NCBI GenBank assembly: GCA_050011895.1
Contig: JBEKIF010000016.1
Span: 40,543 to 104,542 of the forward strand
DNA from: DATBGO01 sp050011895
GTDB lineage: Bacteria; Actinomycetota; Actinomycetes; Streptosporangiales; Streptosporangiaceae
DNA: 64,000 bases
Direction: 5' to 3'
In this document: in pieces, positions 46,368 through 55,316 of the stretch
How the letters are laid out: every line of letters starts with the position of its first letter
Numbering within the stretch: the stretch's first letter is position 1
Notes under the pieces: model-generated
What the model was told of the DNA's origin: nothing
Database searches by the model: none
Seen by the model: only the letters and a program-made list of their open reading frames with translations
Translations under genes and position numbers: made by a program

Positions 46368-48677
46368 ATGACTATTTCTGGCATAGGTCGTCGTCGGCCG
46401 CGATTTGTCGCCGCGTGCGGGGCAGGGGTGCTTGCCCTGGCCGGTATCGCGGTCCCTGCCGCAGTCATTGCCGCTGCGCCCGCCCGGGCCAGCGCGATCA
46501 CGATCACCAGCAGCGGGCTGCGTCCCGGGGCCATCAGGCATGTGTGGCTGATCATCTTGGAGAACAAGTCCTATGACGCCACGTTCACTGGCCTTAACCA
46601 GAACAGCTACCTGTGGAAGACGCTCCCGGGCCAGGGTGTCCTGCTGAAGGACTACTACGGGACCGGCCATTCCAGCATGGACAACTACCTGTCGATGGTG
46701 TCCGGGCAGGCGCCCGAGGAGGACACCCAGGAAGACTGCAGCGTCTCGGACAAGCTGATCGGGCCGGACTCCGGCATCCTGGACGCCGGCTCGCTGCGGA
46801 CCAATCCCAATTTCGGCCAGATGAACTCGCCGGCTAACGCGTCCCAGCCGAGCGGCGCCAACGCCCCGCTGGGCGACAACGGGTGCACCTACCCGACCGA
46901 CGTCCCGACGCTGTTCAACCAGTTCAACGCGGCGGGGGTGACCTGGAAGGGGTACGCCCAGGATCTGGGCGGCGCGCAGCCGCCGGGCTCGACCAAGTTC
47001 GTGCCCGATACCGTGCCGGACCGGGAGGCCGCGGCCTGCGGCGGGCCGGGGACACCGGCCAATAACCCGGACACCAATCCGACCGACATGGACGGCGGCT
47101 ACCCGCCCGGCGTCACGACATTCACCGCGGCGCAGCCGGACGACCAGTACGTCGCCAAGCACTTCCCGTTCCCGTGGTTTGAGTCGCTGACCGGTGCCGT
47201 CAACGCCGGCGGCACCACGACCCCGCCGCTCAACGAGCCATCCGGCGGCGGAACCAACTGCGGCCAGGACCACATCGCCAATCTCGACAGCCCGGCCGGC
47301 GGCCTCTACAGCGACCTGCAGAGCGTCACGACGACCCCGGACTTCAGCTGGATCACCCCCGATAACTGCAGCGACGCCCACGACGCCGTGTGCCACGGCA
47401 ACAACCTGTCCGGAGCGTTCACCGCGAGCGGAACCCCGGATTACCACTCGCCGATCCCCGACGACCCCGAGTCGACCACCCCGAAGAACTACACCGGCGG
47501 CCTGTACGCCGCCGACCTGTTCCTGCAGTACTACATCCCGATGATCGAGCAGTCACCGGCGTTCAAGCAGGGCGGCCTGATCGACATCACCTTCGACGAG
47601 GCCTTCGCGCCCTTCACCTACACCGGCAACAGCTTCAACAACGCCAGCGACTACCGCCCGACCTCCTCCGACCAGCCGGACTACACCAGCAGCCTGACGT
47701 CCGACTCGGCCGGCGAGAACCTCCACGGACGCAACGTCGACTACGAGCCGACCGGCCCGAACTCCACGCTCGGCACCAACGCCCACGGTGACCAGCTCTA
47801 CCCCGGCCCGGGCAACAACGCCTACATCGACCGCCCGCCGGCATGCACCCAGACCAGCCCGGCGCTGGTGCCCGCCGACTGCGTGCCCGGCATCGTCCGC
47901 GGCGGAGCCGGAAACCCGCCCGGGGCCAGGACCGACACCGTCACCGGCGGCCCAGGATCGAACGTCATCTCCGACACCTCGATCCTGGCCGATGACACCG
48001 GCCGGGAGGTGACCGGCACCAGCATCCCGGCGAACTCCTTCGTCGGCGCCGTGACCGACACCGGGCCCGACTTCCCGGCCACCAGCACCGGCTCCGCGAC
48101 AACAGGCTCATTCCAGCTCGTCACCCAGGACGGCAGCCCGGCCAGCCCGGCCGGGCCGCTGACCACCATCACGCTCAGCGCCGAAGGCGACCCGTCGGAC
48201 CTGGCACCAGGCCAGACCCCCGACCCGCTGTTCAACGCCACCGCCCCGACACCAGGCGGCGGGGACACCGGCAGCGTGCTGATCAGCCCGTACATCAGGC
48301 CAGGCACGGTCTCCGACGTCTACTACAACCACTACAGCTGGCTGCGCACGATGGAGGACATCTTCGACGTCGCGGCCGGCCATGACCACGCCCGGCTGCC
48401 AGCCGGCACGGTATCCGGCGGGCTCGACGGGCTGGGCCACCTCGGCTACGCGGCACAGCCCGGCCTGCGGCCATTCGGCCGCGACGTGTTCACCAACTCG
48501 CGCGGCTACGGCGGGGCCAGCCTGGATGCGGTCACCATCCCCGGCCGCGCCGATCCCGGGCCGCCGTGGCAGCGGACATCCCTGACGGCGGGGGTGCCGC
48601 TGCTGGCCCTCATCGCGCTCGGCGGATCCGCCTGGTACCTGCGCCGCCGGCGCCGGAACCTGCCCGGCATGTCATGA
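46368..48677 (+). CDS. Secreted, membrane-anchored phosphoesterase (phospholipase C/acid phosphatase family)
   Basis: 769 aa. A basic start (GRRRPRF) and hydrophobic core end at ARASA near residue 43, an export signal. The phosphoesterase family motif follows: HVWLIILENKSYDATF, with metal-binding Glu65-Asn66, and GTGHSSMDNYLSMVSG. A C-terminal helix (VPLLALIALGGSAWYL) with a basic tail RRRRRN anchors it, so the catalytic domain is outside the membrane. It probably releases phosphate from phosphoesters. Residues 480-640 are an extra Gly/Thr/Pro-rich region. The next gene overlaps its stop by 4 bp. Confidence 0.87.
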   Translation: MTISGIGRRRPRFVAACGAGVLALAGIAVPAAVIAAAPARASAITITSSGLRPGAIRHVWLIILENKSYDATFTGLNQNSYLWKTLPGQGVLLKDYYGTGHSSMDNYLSMVSGQAPEEDTQEDCSVSDKLIGPDSGILDAGSLRTNPNFGQMNSPANASQPSGANAPLGDNGCTYPTDVPTLFNQFNAAGVTWKGYAQDLGGAQPPGSTKFVPDTVPDREAAACGGPGTPANNPDTNPTDMDGGYPPGVTTFTAAQPDDQYVAKHFPFPWFESLTGAVNAGGTTTPPLNEPSGGGTNCGQDHIANLDSPAGGLYSDLQSVTTTPDFSWITPDNCSDAHDAVCHGNNLSGAFTASGTPDYHSPIPDDPESTTPKNYTGGLYAADLFLQYYIPMIEQSPAFKQGGLIDITFDEAFAPFTYTGNSFNNASDYRPTSSDQPDYTSSLTSDSAGENLHGRNVDYEPTGPNSTLGTNAHGDQLYPGPGNNAYIDRPPACTQTSPALVPADCVPGIVRGGAGNPPGARTDTVTGGPGSNVISDTSILADDTGREVTGTSIPANSFVGAVTDTGPDFPATSTGSATTGSFQLVTQDGSPASPAGPLTTITLSAEGDPSDLAPGQTPDPLFNATAPTPGGGDTGSVLISPYIRPGTVSDVYYNHYSWLRTMEDIFDVAAGHDHARLPAGTVSGGLDGLGHLGYAAQPGLRPFGRDVFTNSRGYGGASLDAVTIPGRADPGPPWQRTSLTAGVPLLALIALGGSAWYLRRRRRNLPGMS

Positions 48678-49309
48678 ACCCGCCGGCCCGCCGGGCACGC
48701 CCAGCCAGGCTCGCCCCGGCCCCCGCAGTCACTGCGGAGGCCAGGGCGAGGGGCCGGGCCGGCCCGGCGCTGGCCGCGCTGCTGCTTTTCGTTCTTGCTG
48801 GCTGCAGCCCGGCGGCCAGCAGCCCTGCCAGCTCCAGTCACTACGGCGGCTACCCGTCCTTCTTGCCGCCCGCCACCCTGCATTATCACAGCGACATCGC
48901 GCTGACCGGCACCGTCCAGCGGCCCGCGCTGACCAATCAGGGCGACGCCGTCGAGGTGAAGACGCCGCACTGGTCGGTGCTGGTGACCGTGACCGGTCCC
49001 CAGGTGCCCGGCGAGGGCCTGCCCTACCAGGCCCCGGCGACGACCACCACGTGGGTGGTGACCATGTCCGCGGCCACCGGACCAGTGCCCATCTCGGCGT
49101 CCGACTTCACCAGCATCGACGACACGAACCACGTTTACCGGCCCTACCTCGTCCCCGGCCAGCCGTGGCCGCCGAAGATCCTCCGTCCTGGCAGGACGGT
49201 CAGCTTCGAGCTCCGGGCCGTCGAGGCGACCGGGGAGGGGCTGATGCGCTGGGCGCCGGACGGACAGAACATCGTCGCCAAATGGGACTACGTGGTCGAG
49301 AACGACTAA
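48674..49309 (+). CDS. Lipoprotein partner of the phosphoesterase
   Basis: 211 aa. A basic N-terminus, hydrophobic core and lipobox LAGC (Cys44) mark an exported lipoprotein. The mature part is beta-rich (VEVKTPHWSVLVTVTGPQ, VSFELRAVEATGEGLMRW), with no recognised family. ATG 48674 overlaps the phosphoesterase stop (ATGA), so the two are coupled and may act together at the cell surface. Confidence 0.75.
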   Translation: MNPPARRARPARLAPAPAVTAEARARGRAGPALAALLLFVLAGCSPAASSPASSSHYGGYPSFLPPATLHYHSDIALTGTVQRPALTNQGDAVEVKTPHWSVLVTVTGPQVPGEGLPYQAPATTTTWVVTMSAATGPVPISASDFTSIDDTNHVYRPYLVPGQPWPPKILRPGRTVSFELRAVEATGEGLMRWAPDGQNIVAKWDYVVEND

Positions 49310-49311
49310 CC

Positions 49312-49346
49312 CGCCCCGGACTGACGGCCTTGCAGCTTCCGGGGCG
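49312..49346 (+). terminator. Hairpin directly after the lipoprotein gene
   Basis: CGCCCCGGA and TCCGGGGCG form a perfect 9-bp stem with a 17-nt loop, two bases after the stop codon. It probably ends the phosphoesterase operon. Confidence 0.5.
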
Positions 49347-49499
49347 AGACTCACCAGCCGATTCCGGGTAGGCCTGACCAGTTGCGCAGCTCGCCGCTCA
49401 GGCCCGGCACAACCAACTGCAGGCAAGAAGCCAAGGATCGCGCTGCCGGTCCGGCGGCATGGGACGACGCCAGCGGCGCCTGACCCGGTCCCGGCACCG

Positions 49500-49680
49500 C
49501 CGCGGCGAAGGGCACCACCCCGCCGTTCAGGCAGGGATGCACGCACACGCTGATATAGCGGCCGCCCGGCTGCAGCACGCGGAACGTGGCTCGCGATGAT
49601 CGTCTGGAAACCCAACTGCGGCCGGTAGCCGGTCACCTCATACCCGGCGCGCACCACGACCGACCGTGCCGCGGAACAGA
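49500..49680 (-). pseudogene. SAM-dependent methyltransferase fragment
   Basis: The minus strand reads VLQPGGRYISVCVHPCLNGG, as in the post-motif II/III part of class I methyltransferases. No start region or SAM-binding motif I is present, and downstream the frame loses similarity. The rest of 49347-49773 has no gene. Confidence 0.45.
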
Positions 49681-49773
49681 TCCCCGAGCGCGCGGACCTC
49701 TTCGCGGATAACGCTGCGCGGCCGCCTACGTATGACGCGCAGCGGCAGTTCGCCTGGCGACCCTATCCTGAGC

Positions 49774-50658
49774 TCACCCGGTCACCAGGGGCAAGCTCGG
49801 ATCGGCGCTCCACTCGGTGAGTGAACCGTCGTAGAGACGGGCGTCAGCCCGCCCCGTCAGCAACAGGGCGAACAGGTCCACTGTGGCCGAGATGCCGCCG
49901 CCGCAATAGGCGATGACCGGCTCGCCGCCGCGCACCCCAGCAGCGTCCACGGCCGCCTCCAGCTGGGGAAGTGGCCGGAACCGGTTAGTGACCGGATCGA
50001 CCAGGCCGGCCGCTGGCAGGCTGCTGCTCCCCGGAATCCGCCCGGGACGGCTGTACGCTCCCGGGCCCTCACCGCGGAAAGCACTCTCGGAGAGCGCGTT
50101 CAGCAGGCACGTGCGCCCATGGCACGTGCGCCCATCTCCGCCGACCACGGCCCGGACATCGTCCAGGGTGGCCAGCAGTTCCGGCCGGGGTCGGGCAGCA
50201 AACCGGGCGAGTGGGTAACGGACATCACCAGGCTCGGTGGCCAGTCCGGCGGCAAGCCAGGCTGGAAGCCCTCCATTCAGCACGCTCACGTCATCGAAGC
50301 CGAAAAACCGCAGCAGCCACCAAAACCGGGTGGCCCACATGGGCGACGCCTGCGCGTACGCCACGACGTGTGTTCCCGGGCCGATCCCCAGGCTGCCCGC
50401 TGCCGCAGCGAAGGCACCGGCGGGCGGCAGTGCAAACGGATAAGGCGAACGGGTGTCTGACAGCTTGCCCGGGATGTCGGCAAAGGCGGCCCCGGGCAGG
50501 TGCGCTTGCTGGTACGCGGGCCACCCCGTATCGACCGTATAGGGGCCTCCCTCCACCGCACGGCGGAGATGCACGGTCGCGTCGAATATCCGCAATGCGG
50601 GGTTGCCGAGCTGTGCGGTCAGCGTTTCCGCGTCCACTAGCGGGGGGAACAGCGGCAC
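49774..50658 (-). CDS. Sulfurtransferase (two-domain rhodanese)
   Basis: 294-aa thiosulfate/3-mercaptopyruvate sulfurtransferase. The inactive N-terminal rhodanese domain (about 8-135, HLPGAAFADIPGKLSD) is followed by a catalytic domain with Cys252 in VIAYCGGGISAT. It transfers sulfur to cyanide, thiols or other acceptors. A 15-bp exact duplication inserts five residues, giving GRTCHGRTCLLN at about residues 178-189, in the linker before the second domain. The reading frame is kept. Monocistronic. Confidence 0.88.
   Translation of the reverse strand: MPLFPPLVDAETLTAQLGNPALRIFDATVHLRRAVEGGPYTVDTGWPAYQQAHLPGAAFADIPGKLSDTRSPYPFALPPAGAFAAAAGSLGIGPGTHVVAYAQASPMWATRFWWLLRFFGFDDVSVLNGGLPAWLAAGLATEPGDVRYPLARFAARPRPELLATLDDVRAVVGGDGRTCHGRTCLLNALSESAFRGEGPGAYSRPGRIPGSSSLPAAGLVDPVTNRFRPLPQLEAAVDAAGVRGGEPVIAYCGGGISATVDLFALLLTGRADARLYDGSLTEWSADPSLPLVTG
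50106..50135. repeat. 15-bp exact tandem duplication inside the rhodanese gene
   Basis: 50106-50120 and 50121-50135 are identical. The duplication adds five residues in frame to the encoded protein. Confidence 0.9.
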
Positions 50659-51247
50659 GAACCAATGCTATGCGCGGGCGCGCCCGCAACCGCGTCAGCA
50701 GCTCGTCCACGCCGACGCGAGTGACAAGTTCGGCTTTCGAAGGTCGCTCCGGCCAAAGCGCGCTGATCGGCAGAAACCAGCATGCACCGCAAGACGCACG
50801 CACCAGTCATGCGGACGGATTGGCACTCTTCGATCGATGGCGTGGAGCACGGACGTTGCTCCGGCCGGGCCCAGGCAGCGCATGACGACCAGGCGTTGCC
50901 TCGTCGACGAACATGCGGCGGCTACGAGCCGGCCTTCACGAGCTCGGCGGCAGTGACGGTGAGCGGCTGTTCGGCCCATGACCAGCATCCCCGGCCGGCC
51001 GGCACCTGTCCCAGGGTCAGGGCAGCCACCGCGCCACGAATCTGATCGCCGGCACGGGCTCACCTCAGCGCCTGGACCGCCCCAGGTATCCGTTTGCTGC
51101 TGTCTGCGGCCGTCGTTAAGGTTGTCGAGTCCGAGCCACGGGGCCGGATCAGTTCCCTGGTATTCCCATGGCGACCGGCAAACCAGCTACGGTGCTCTGC
51201 CTGGCAAGCGGCTGCGCTGCCAGGTTGCCCGCCACAGGAGCAATCGG
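50659..51247. other. Intergenic region, nothing recognised
   Basis: About 590 bp between divergent genes. Frames are open on both strands, but none looks like a known protein. On the minus strand near 50930-50990 a short protein-like end (WAEQPLTVTAAELVKAGS) is followed by a stop and may be a remnant. Confidence 0.4.
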
Positions 51248-52246
51248 ATGACGCAACCGGATGACCGCCCGATCCGCTGGGGAATCCTCGCTACGGGCGG
51301 CATCGCCCATGCCTTCGCGCATGATCTCGCGCTGCAGCCCGACGGTGAGGTTGTCGCCATCGGGTCACGGTCCCGGGCATCGGCGGATGCGTTCGGAGAC
51401 GAATTCGGCGTACCGCACCGGCACCCGAGCTACCAGGCTCTGGTCAACGATCCGGATGTCGATGCCGTATACGTATCAACGCCTCACCCCGGCCATCACG
51501 ACGCCGCGCTGCTCGCGATCAGCGCGGGTAAGGCGGTGCTCGTCGAGAAGCCGTTCGCCATGGATGCCGCCCAGGCGCGCGAGATGATCGACACCGCGCG
51601 CGGCCAGGGAACGTTCCTCATGGAAGCAATGTGGACGCGCTTCCTGCCGCACATTGCACGGGTGCGCGAGATCCTCGCCGCGGGAACGCTCGGCGATGTC
51701 GTATACCTGACCGCCGAGCACGGGCAGTGGTTCGCCCCCGATCCGCGGTTCCGGCTGTTCGCGCCGGAACTGGGCGGCGGGGCCCTGCTGGACCTTGGTA
51801 TATACCCGGTCTCGTTCGCGAGCCTGGTGCTTGGCGTGCCGACGCGGATCACCGCGGTCAGCTATCCGGCCTTTACCGGCGTTGACGCCACGACGTCGAT
51901 GATCTTCCAGTACGACAGCGGGGCCCACGCGGTGCTAACGACGACCTTGCTGGCCGCCTCGGGCAACCCCGCCGCCATTCACGGCACGGCGGCCAGGATA
52001 GAGATCGATGGCTGGTTTTACACGCCGACCGCGTTCCGCGTGATCGCGCGTGACGGCACCGAACTGGAGCGCTTCGAGGAACCCTATGAAGGGCGCGGGC
52101 TGCGCGGCGAGGCCGCCGAGGTGGGCCGCTGTCTTCGCGCGGGGCTACTAGAAAGTCCGCTGCTCCCGCTGGATGAGACGTACACGATCATGCAGGCAAT
52201 GGACGAGGTCCGCCGGCAGATCGGCTTGTCTTACCCGCCAGCCTGA
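51248..52246 (+). CDS. Gfo/Idh/MocA family oxidoreductase
   Basis: 332-aa NAD(P)-dependent sugar or trans-dihydrodiol dehydrogenase. The Rossmann start is IRWGILATGGIAHAFAHDL, the catalytic Lys lies in VLVEKPFAMD, and GGGALLDLGIYPVSFASL is the family motif of the C-terminal beta domain. ATG 51248 follows AGGAGCAATCGG, a good site. It probably oxidises a sugar or cyclitol hydroxyl; the substrate is unknown. Confidence 0.88.
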   Translation: MTQPDDRPIRWGILATGGIAHAFAHDLALQPDGEVVAIGSRSRASADAFGDEFGVPHRHPSYQALVNDPDVDAVYVSTPHPGHHDAALLAISAGKAVLVEKPFAMDAAQAREMIDTARGQGTFLMEAMWTRFLPHIARVREILAAGTLGDVVYLTAEHGQWFAPDPRFRLFAPELGGGALLDLGIYPVSFASLVLGVPTRITAVSYPAFTGVDATTSMIFQYDSGAHAVLTTTLLAASGNPAAIHGTAARIEIDGWFYTPTAFRVIARDGTELERFEEPYEGRGLRGEAAEVGRCLRAGLLESPLLPLDETYTIMQAMDEVRRQIGLSYPPA

Positions 52247-52635
52247 CCGCGCCCAGCCGTCAGGTTCGCGACGTCCCGGCCGTGCCCGGTGCGCGACCGG
52301 GACCGGACGATACCGCCGAGGTCGGCGGCCAGGTCATCCTCGAGAAACCCGCCCCCTCTGAATTGGAAACATCCGCATCTGCCGGGCCGGACCCGGGGCG
52401 ATCTACGAGCGGCACGCACGGACTCGGCCCTGCGCTCTGCCGCCCTCGAGGCCGTCCGCTGAAACAGCGACAGCCAGCTCAGGAGCCGAACCACCGATAC
52501 CACCCTCCACACAGGCGGGGATATTCGGCCGACCAGCTAGGGGATATTCGGCCGACCAGCTATCGGTAGTCGCATTGACCCCTTGTCTGCCGAACTGTAC
52601 AGTTAATCCCGCGGAAACTGAAGGGGCGGATCACA
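52247..52635. other. Intergenic region containing a 23-bp duplication
   Basis: No supportable gene. The tandem duplication at 52517-52562 lies about 75 bp upstream of the lipoprotein gene, within its promoter region. Confidence 0.4.
52517..52562. repeat. 23-bp exact tandem duplication
   Basis: 52517-52539 and 52540-52562 are identical. Each copy contains ATATTCGGCCGACC. Confidence 0.9.
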
Positions 52636-53463
52636 ATGGCATCAATTAGGCTCGGCGATAGGAAGGCGTCATTACGGCCATGGCTAGGCGGGCACACCAT
52701 CTTCGTCTGCGCGGCCGGGCTTCTGATAGGTCTTGCCGGGCTGTCGGGATGCGGCAGTTCGGCCCAGAACGGGTCGGGCTATTCGGCCCAGAACGGGTCA
52801 CAATCGTCCTCGCCATCGTCTTCGCCAAGTTGCTCCACGTCAGGATTCATGCACAGGAACGGCCAATTGCGCGCCGGCCAGCTGCCCGTCCTGGCCGCGG
52901 CCCTGGTTCCCTCGCCGGACATCATCCCGCTCCCGGACATCGACAGCGACCTCGACGGGCTACGCCCGGCGGACCTGCCGGCGCAAGATGATCAGGAGCA
53001 GGAGCAGGAGCAGCAGAACTGGGCAAACGAGGGCCTCGGCCATGCGAGCGAGAATCCCGAATCGCTGGTCGGAAATTCTTCCCCAGTTACCGAAGATTAC
53101 CTGCACCAGGAGTCGGCTGCAGTAGCCGAAGAAGAGGAGGTGGACCTGTGGACCGATGAACTTACCGCCGAGGCGGACTTCGACGAGGACGTATGCAGCG
53201 ATCTTGAAGGTCTGAGCAATAACCTTGAGGACCTCGATAATCTCAATGACTACCTCACTAACTTCAGTCAGGTCTGTAATAGCTATATTCAGCAGCAGCA
53301 AACCAATAACGATGTCCAGGCAGCGAATGACGTGTGCAACGGCATCCAGAATGCTAACTATCACTTCGGCCAAGCCTTCCCTTGCAACGACCTCCAGGTG
53401 ACGGAATGGCTAGTTAAATGGCTCGAAGCGGTGTTCTGCAAAACGGCAGAACCGTCTGGGTGA
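52636..53463 (+). CDS. Acidic secreted lipoprotein of unknown function
   Basis: 275 aa. The signal core AAGLLIGLAGLSGC ends in a lipobox with Cys39. A Ser/Gly/Asn-rich linker follows, with an AQNGS repeat encoded by a 24-bp-period duplication (52758-52799). The remainder is strongly acidic and Gln/Asn-rich (QDDQEQEQEQQNW; LSNNLEDLDNLNDYL), with four Cys after the lipobox region that could form disulfides. Codons near the 3' end are AT-richer. GAAGGGGCGG lies upstream of the ATG. No family is recognised; a calcium- or surface-binding role is only a guess. Confidence 0.7.
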   Translation: MASIRLGDRKASLRPWLGGHTIFVCAAGLLIGLAGLSGCGSSAQNGSGYSAQNGSQSSSPSSSPSCSTSGFMHRNGQLRAGQLPVLAAALVPSPDIIPLPDIDSDLDGLRPADLPAQDDQEQEQEQQNWANEGLGHASENPESLVGNSSPVTEDYLHQESAAVAEEEEVDLWTDELTAEADFDEDVCSDLEGLSNNLEDLDNLNDYLTNFSQVCNSYIQQQQTNNDVQAANDVCNGIQNANYHFGQAFPCNDLQVTEWLVKWLEAVFCKTAEPSG

Positions 53464-53504
53464 CCGGCCGTACCGGTTCATCCGCGGCCGCGGCTCGCGC
53501 TCGG

Positions 53505-53640
53505 TGCCAGCTCAGTCGCCGATGATCTCGGCTATGTGGCGCTATATGACCTGGGGGAAGCACTCGGAGATATCGCGGCGGACTACCGCGTCATCGGCGG
53601 CCACGTGGTCACGATGCTGGCTGCGAGGTGGCAGCCGGGG
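53505..53640 (+). pseudogene. Nucleotidyltransferase (AbiEii-like) N-terminal fragment
   Basis: The frame reads YDLGEALGDIAADYRVIGG followed by HVVTMLAARWQPGAGL, matching the start of actinobacterial AbiEii-type nucleotidyltransferases up to just before the catalytic GxS...D region. Beyond 53640 the match is lost to frameshifts, and the VapC gene begins on the other strand. The active site is missing. Confidence 0.5.
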
Positions 53641-53678
53641 GCTGGTCTGTGCTTCCGCCGCGTACAGGCGACGGACAG

Positions 53679-54086
53679 TCAGGCGAGGAGGTGCTCGACC
53701 GTCGCACCGACAGTTTCGTAGGTTGCGGTGGCCCGCTGGTCGAGACTGAGCAAAGTAGCCCGATGCTCAGCGGCGGTGAAAGCGATCAGGGCATCGTAGG
53801 CGGGGCCGCCCAGAATCTGCCCGGCCGCCACTGTGGCGAGAAGCTCCTGGTAACCGGTCTCGGACAGGGTGAGGAATGGCTCGGTGAACCGCTCGGTCAT
53901 GAAAGCGTGCACGATCGACGGATGGGCACGGTGCGGCGGCGGCAGCCGGGTCAGCACGGAGTAGGACTCAACCGCCGCGTGCGCGACCAGACGCGGCCGG
54001 CTTGCCATGGCCTTGCGCGCGATGGCGTGATGCTCGTGCCAGGTGGCGAAGGCCGCGATTACCACGCTGGAATCCACGGCCCTCAT
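53679..54086 (-). CDS. vapC: PIN-domain toxin (VapC-like RNase)
   Basis: 135-aa PIN domain protein. The acidic metal-binding residues Asp5 (RAVDSSVV), Glu40 (AAVESYSV), Asp98 (AYDALI) and Asp116 (LLSLDQ) are all present, so it should be an active Mg-dependent ribonuclease. Its ATG overlaps the antitoxin stop by 4 bp, the normal antitoxin-toxin order. The module lies next to a fragment of another conflict-type gene. Confidence 0.88.
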   Translation of the reverse strand: MRAVDSSVVIAAFATWHEHHAIARKAMASRPRLVAHAAVESYSVLTRLPPPHRAHPSIVHAFMTERFTEPFLTLSETGYQELLATVAAGQILGGPAYDALIAFTAAEHRATLLSLDQRATATYETVGATVEHLLA

Positions 54087-54328
54087 CGGCGGATGCGCTC
54101 TAGCGTGTCCCGCACCAGGTCGGCCGTCAGCACGGGCATCTCCGCACCTGCGACGGCAGCCACGCCGTGACCCTCATCCACCAGCCTCATCGGCGTGGCG
54201 GCCGGCACGATCTCCAGCCGCCCGTCCCGCTCGGCTATCTCCAGCGGCTGGCCCGCCGTCAGCCCCAGAGCGTCCCGCAGCGCCTTGGGAATGACAACGC
54301 GCCCGGCAGAATCGATGGCAGTTCTCAT
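54083..54328 (-). CDS. AbrB/MazE-type antitoxin
   Basis: 81 aa. Residues 1-45 form a swapped-hairpin AbrB DNA-binding domain (AIDSAGRVVIPKALRDALGL). The C-terminal tail binds and blocks the PIN toxin encoded downstream, with which it overlaps by 4 bp. It should also repress its own promoter, upstream of 54328. Confidence 0.87.
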   Translation of the reverse strand: MRTAIDSAGRVVIPKALRDALGLTAGQPLEIAERDGRLEIVPAATPMRLVDEGHGVAAVAGAEMPVLTADLVRDTLERIRR

Positions 54329-54636
54329 GCCATTAATCTACCATGCGCGGGGTCCTGACGGGCGCCGAGACGCATCCGGTCATGCCGACGTCGGAGCGTT
54401 GGGGATGTGGCCTGGCTCGCTCCTGGATGCGCGGCTGACTGGCCGGGCACGTCACAGAATTCGCCCGGTCTGTATACCTCGTTGATGACCATAACGCGCC
54501 CCTCCGGACCTGCCGAATGGCACGCTGGCACGGTGATCTTGAAGTGTTCCGGAGCACCGGCGCTCACGGCCGACGGTCGCCGATGCCTCGCGGATCCGGC
54601 CCGGCGTGCCCGCTTGGCGCTTTTCCGCAGGGTTAG
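54329..54636. other. Intergenic region, nothing recognised
   Basis: About 310 bp; no supportable gene. It includes the promoter of the toxin-antitoxin pair. Confidence 0.4.
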
Positions 54637-55209
54637 TCAGGGCGCGGCCTTCCGATGATACGTGGCGGTCGCTAGGACTCCCGGAGCCCTCGAGCCTTGG
54701 CTGGTCAGGTCAACCGGGGGCGGAAACGGGCTGGAGCAGCCCGGGGAAGTGCATGCTCCAAATGATGGGATCTGCAACACAGCAATCCACCGCACGGTAG
54801 CTGGCGGCTTCGCAATAACCCAGGTGACGGTCCAAGTCCCATTTTTTGCAATGCTTGCTTGGGGTGAGACCAGCCACGGCGGAGCGTCTTTGCCTTCTGT
54901 GACTGTCGCGTGGGCGCCGGCGAGCTTGTCAATGACAAAGATCGAGGCAGCAGTTGGGATATTGCGCACCGTGCCGCTCCACATGTACAAGCGGCCGGGT
55001 GGCGGCGGGTGGGACTGTTCGAGTTCACTTGTGATCGCGAGGCTTGGCGAGGCCGGTGAGGTGGTTGTGACGCTAACCTGCGCAGGTCCGCCAGGGGAAA
55101 GGCTGATAAGCGCTACGACGATGCTCGCTACCGCGGCGACAACCGCAGCCAGCAGCACCTGCCATCGTTCAAGTCGGCGCCAGCGCCTGCTCCTTGATCG
55201 TGGGGCCAT
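54637..55209 (-). CDS. Membrane-anchored protein of unknown function
   Basis: 190 aa. A basic start (RSRSRRWRR), one membrane helix (VLLAAVVAAVASIVVALISL, residues 18-37) and an extracytoplasmic part. The latter is beta-rich (LYMWSGTVRNIPTAASIFVI, then GTWTVTWVIA), with two Cys close together (ACTSPGC). Topology is N-in, C-out. ATG 55209 has no clear ribosome-binding site. No family is recognised. Confidence 0.65.
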   Translation of the reverse strand: MAPRSRSRRWRRLERWQVLLAAVVAAVASIVVALISLSPGGPAQVSVTTTSPASPSLAITSELEQSHPPPPGRLYMWSGTVRNIPTAASIFVIDKLAGAHATVTEGKDAPPWLVSPQASIAKNGTWTVTWVIAKPPATVRWIAVLQIPSFGACTSPGCSSPFPPPVDLTSQGSRAPGVLATATYHRKAAP

Positions 55210-55316
55210 GAATCACATTATTCATTGAGGTGGACGGGCCCTGTTGCGTTGGCCGATCGCGGCTGGCTGGAGAGACTGGTCCGGTGACGGCGCCTGGCAC
55301 GACCTCGGTCTTCGCT

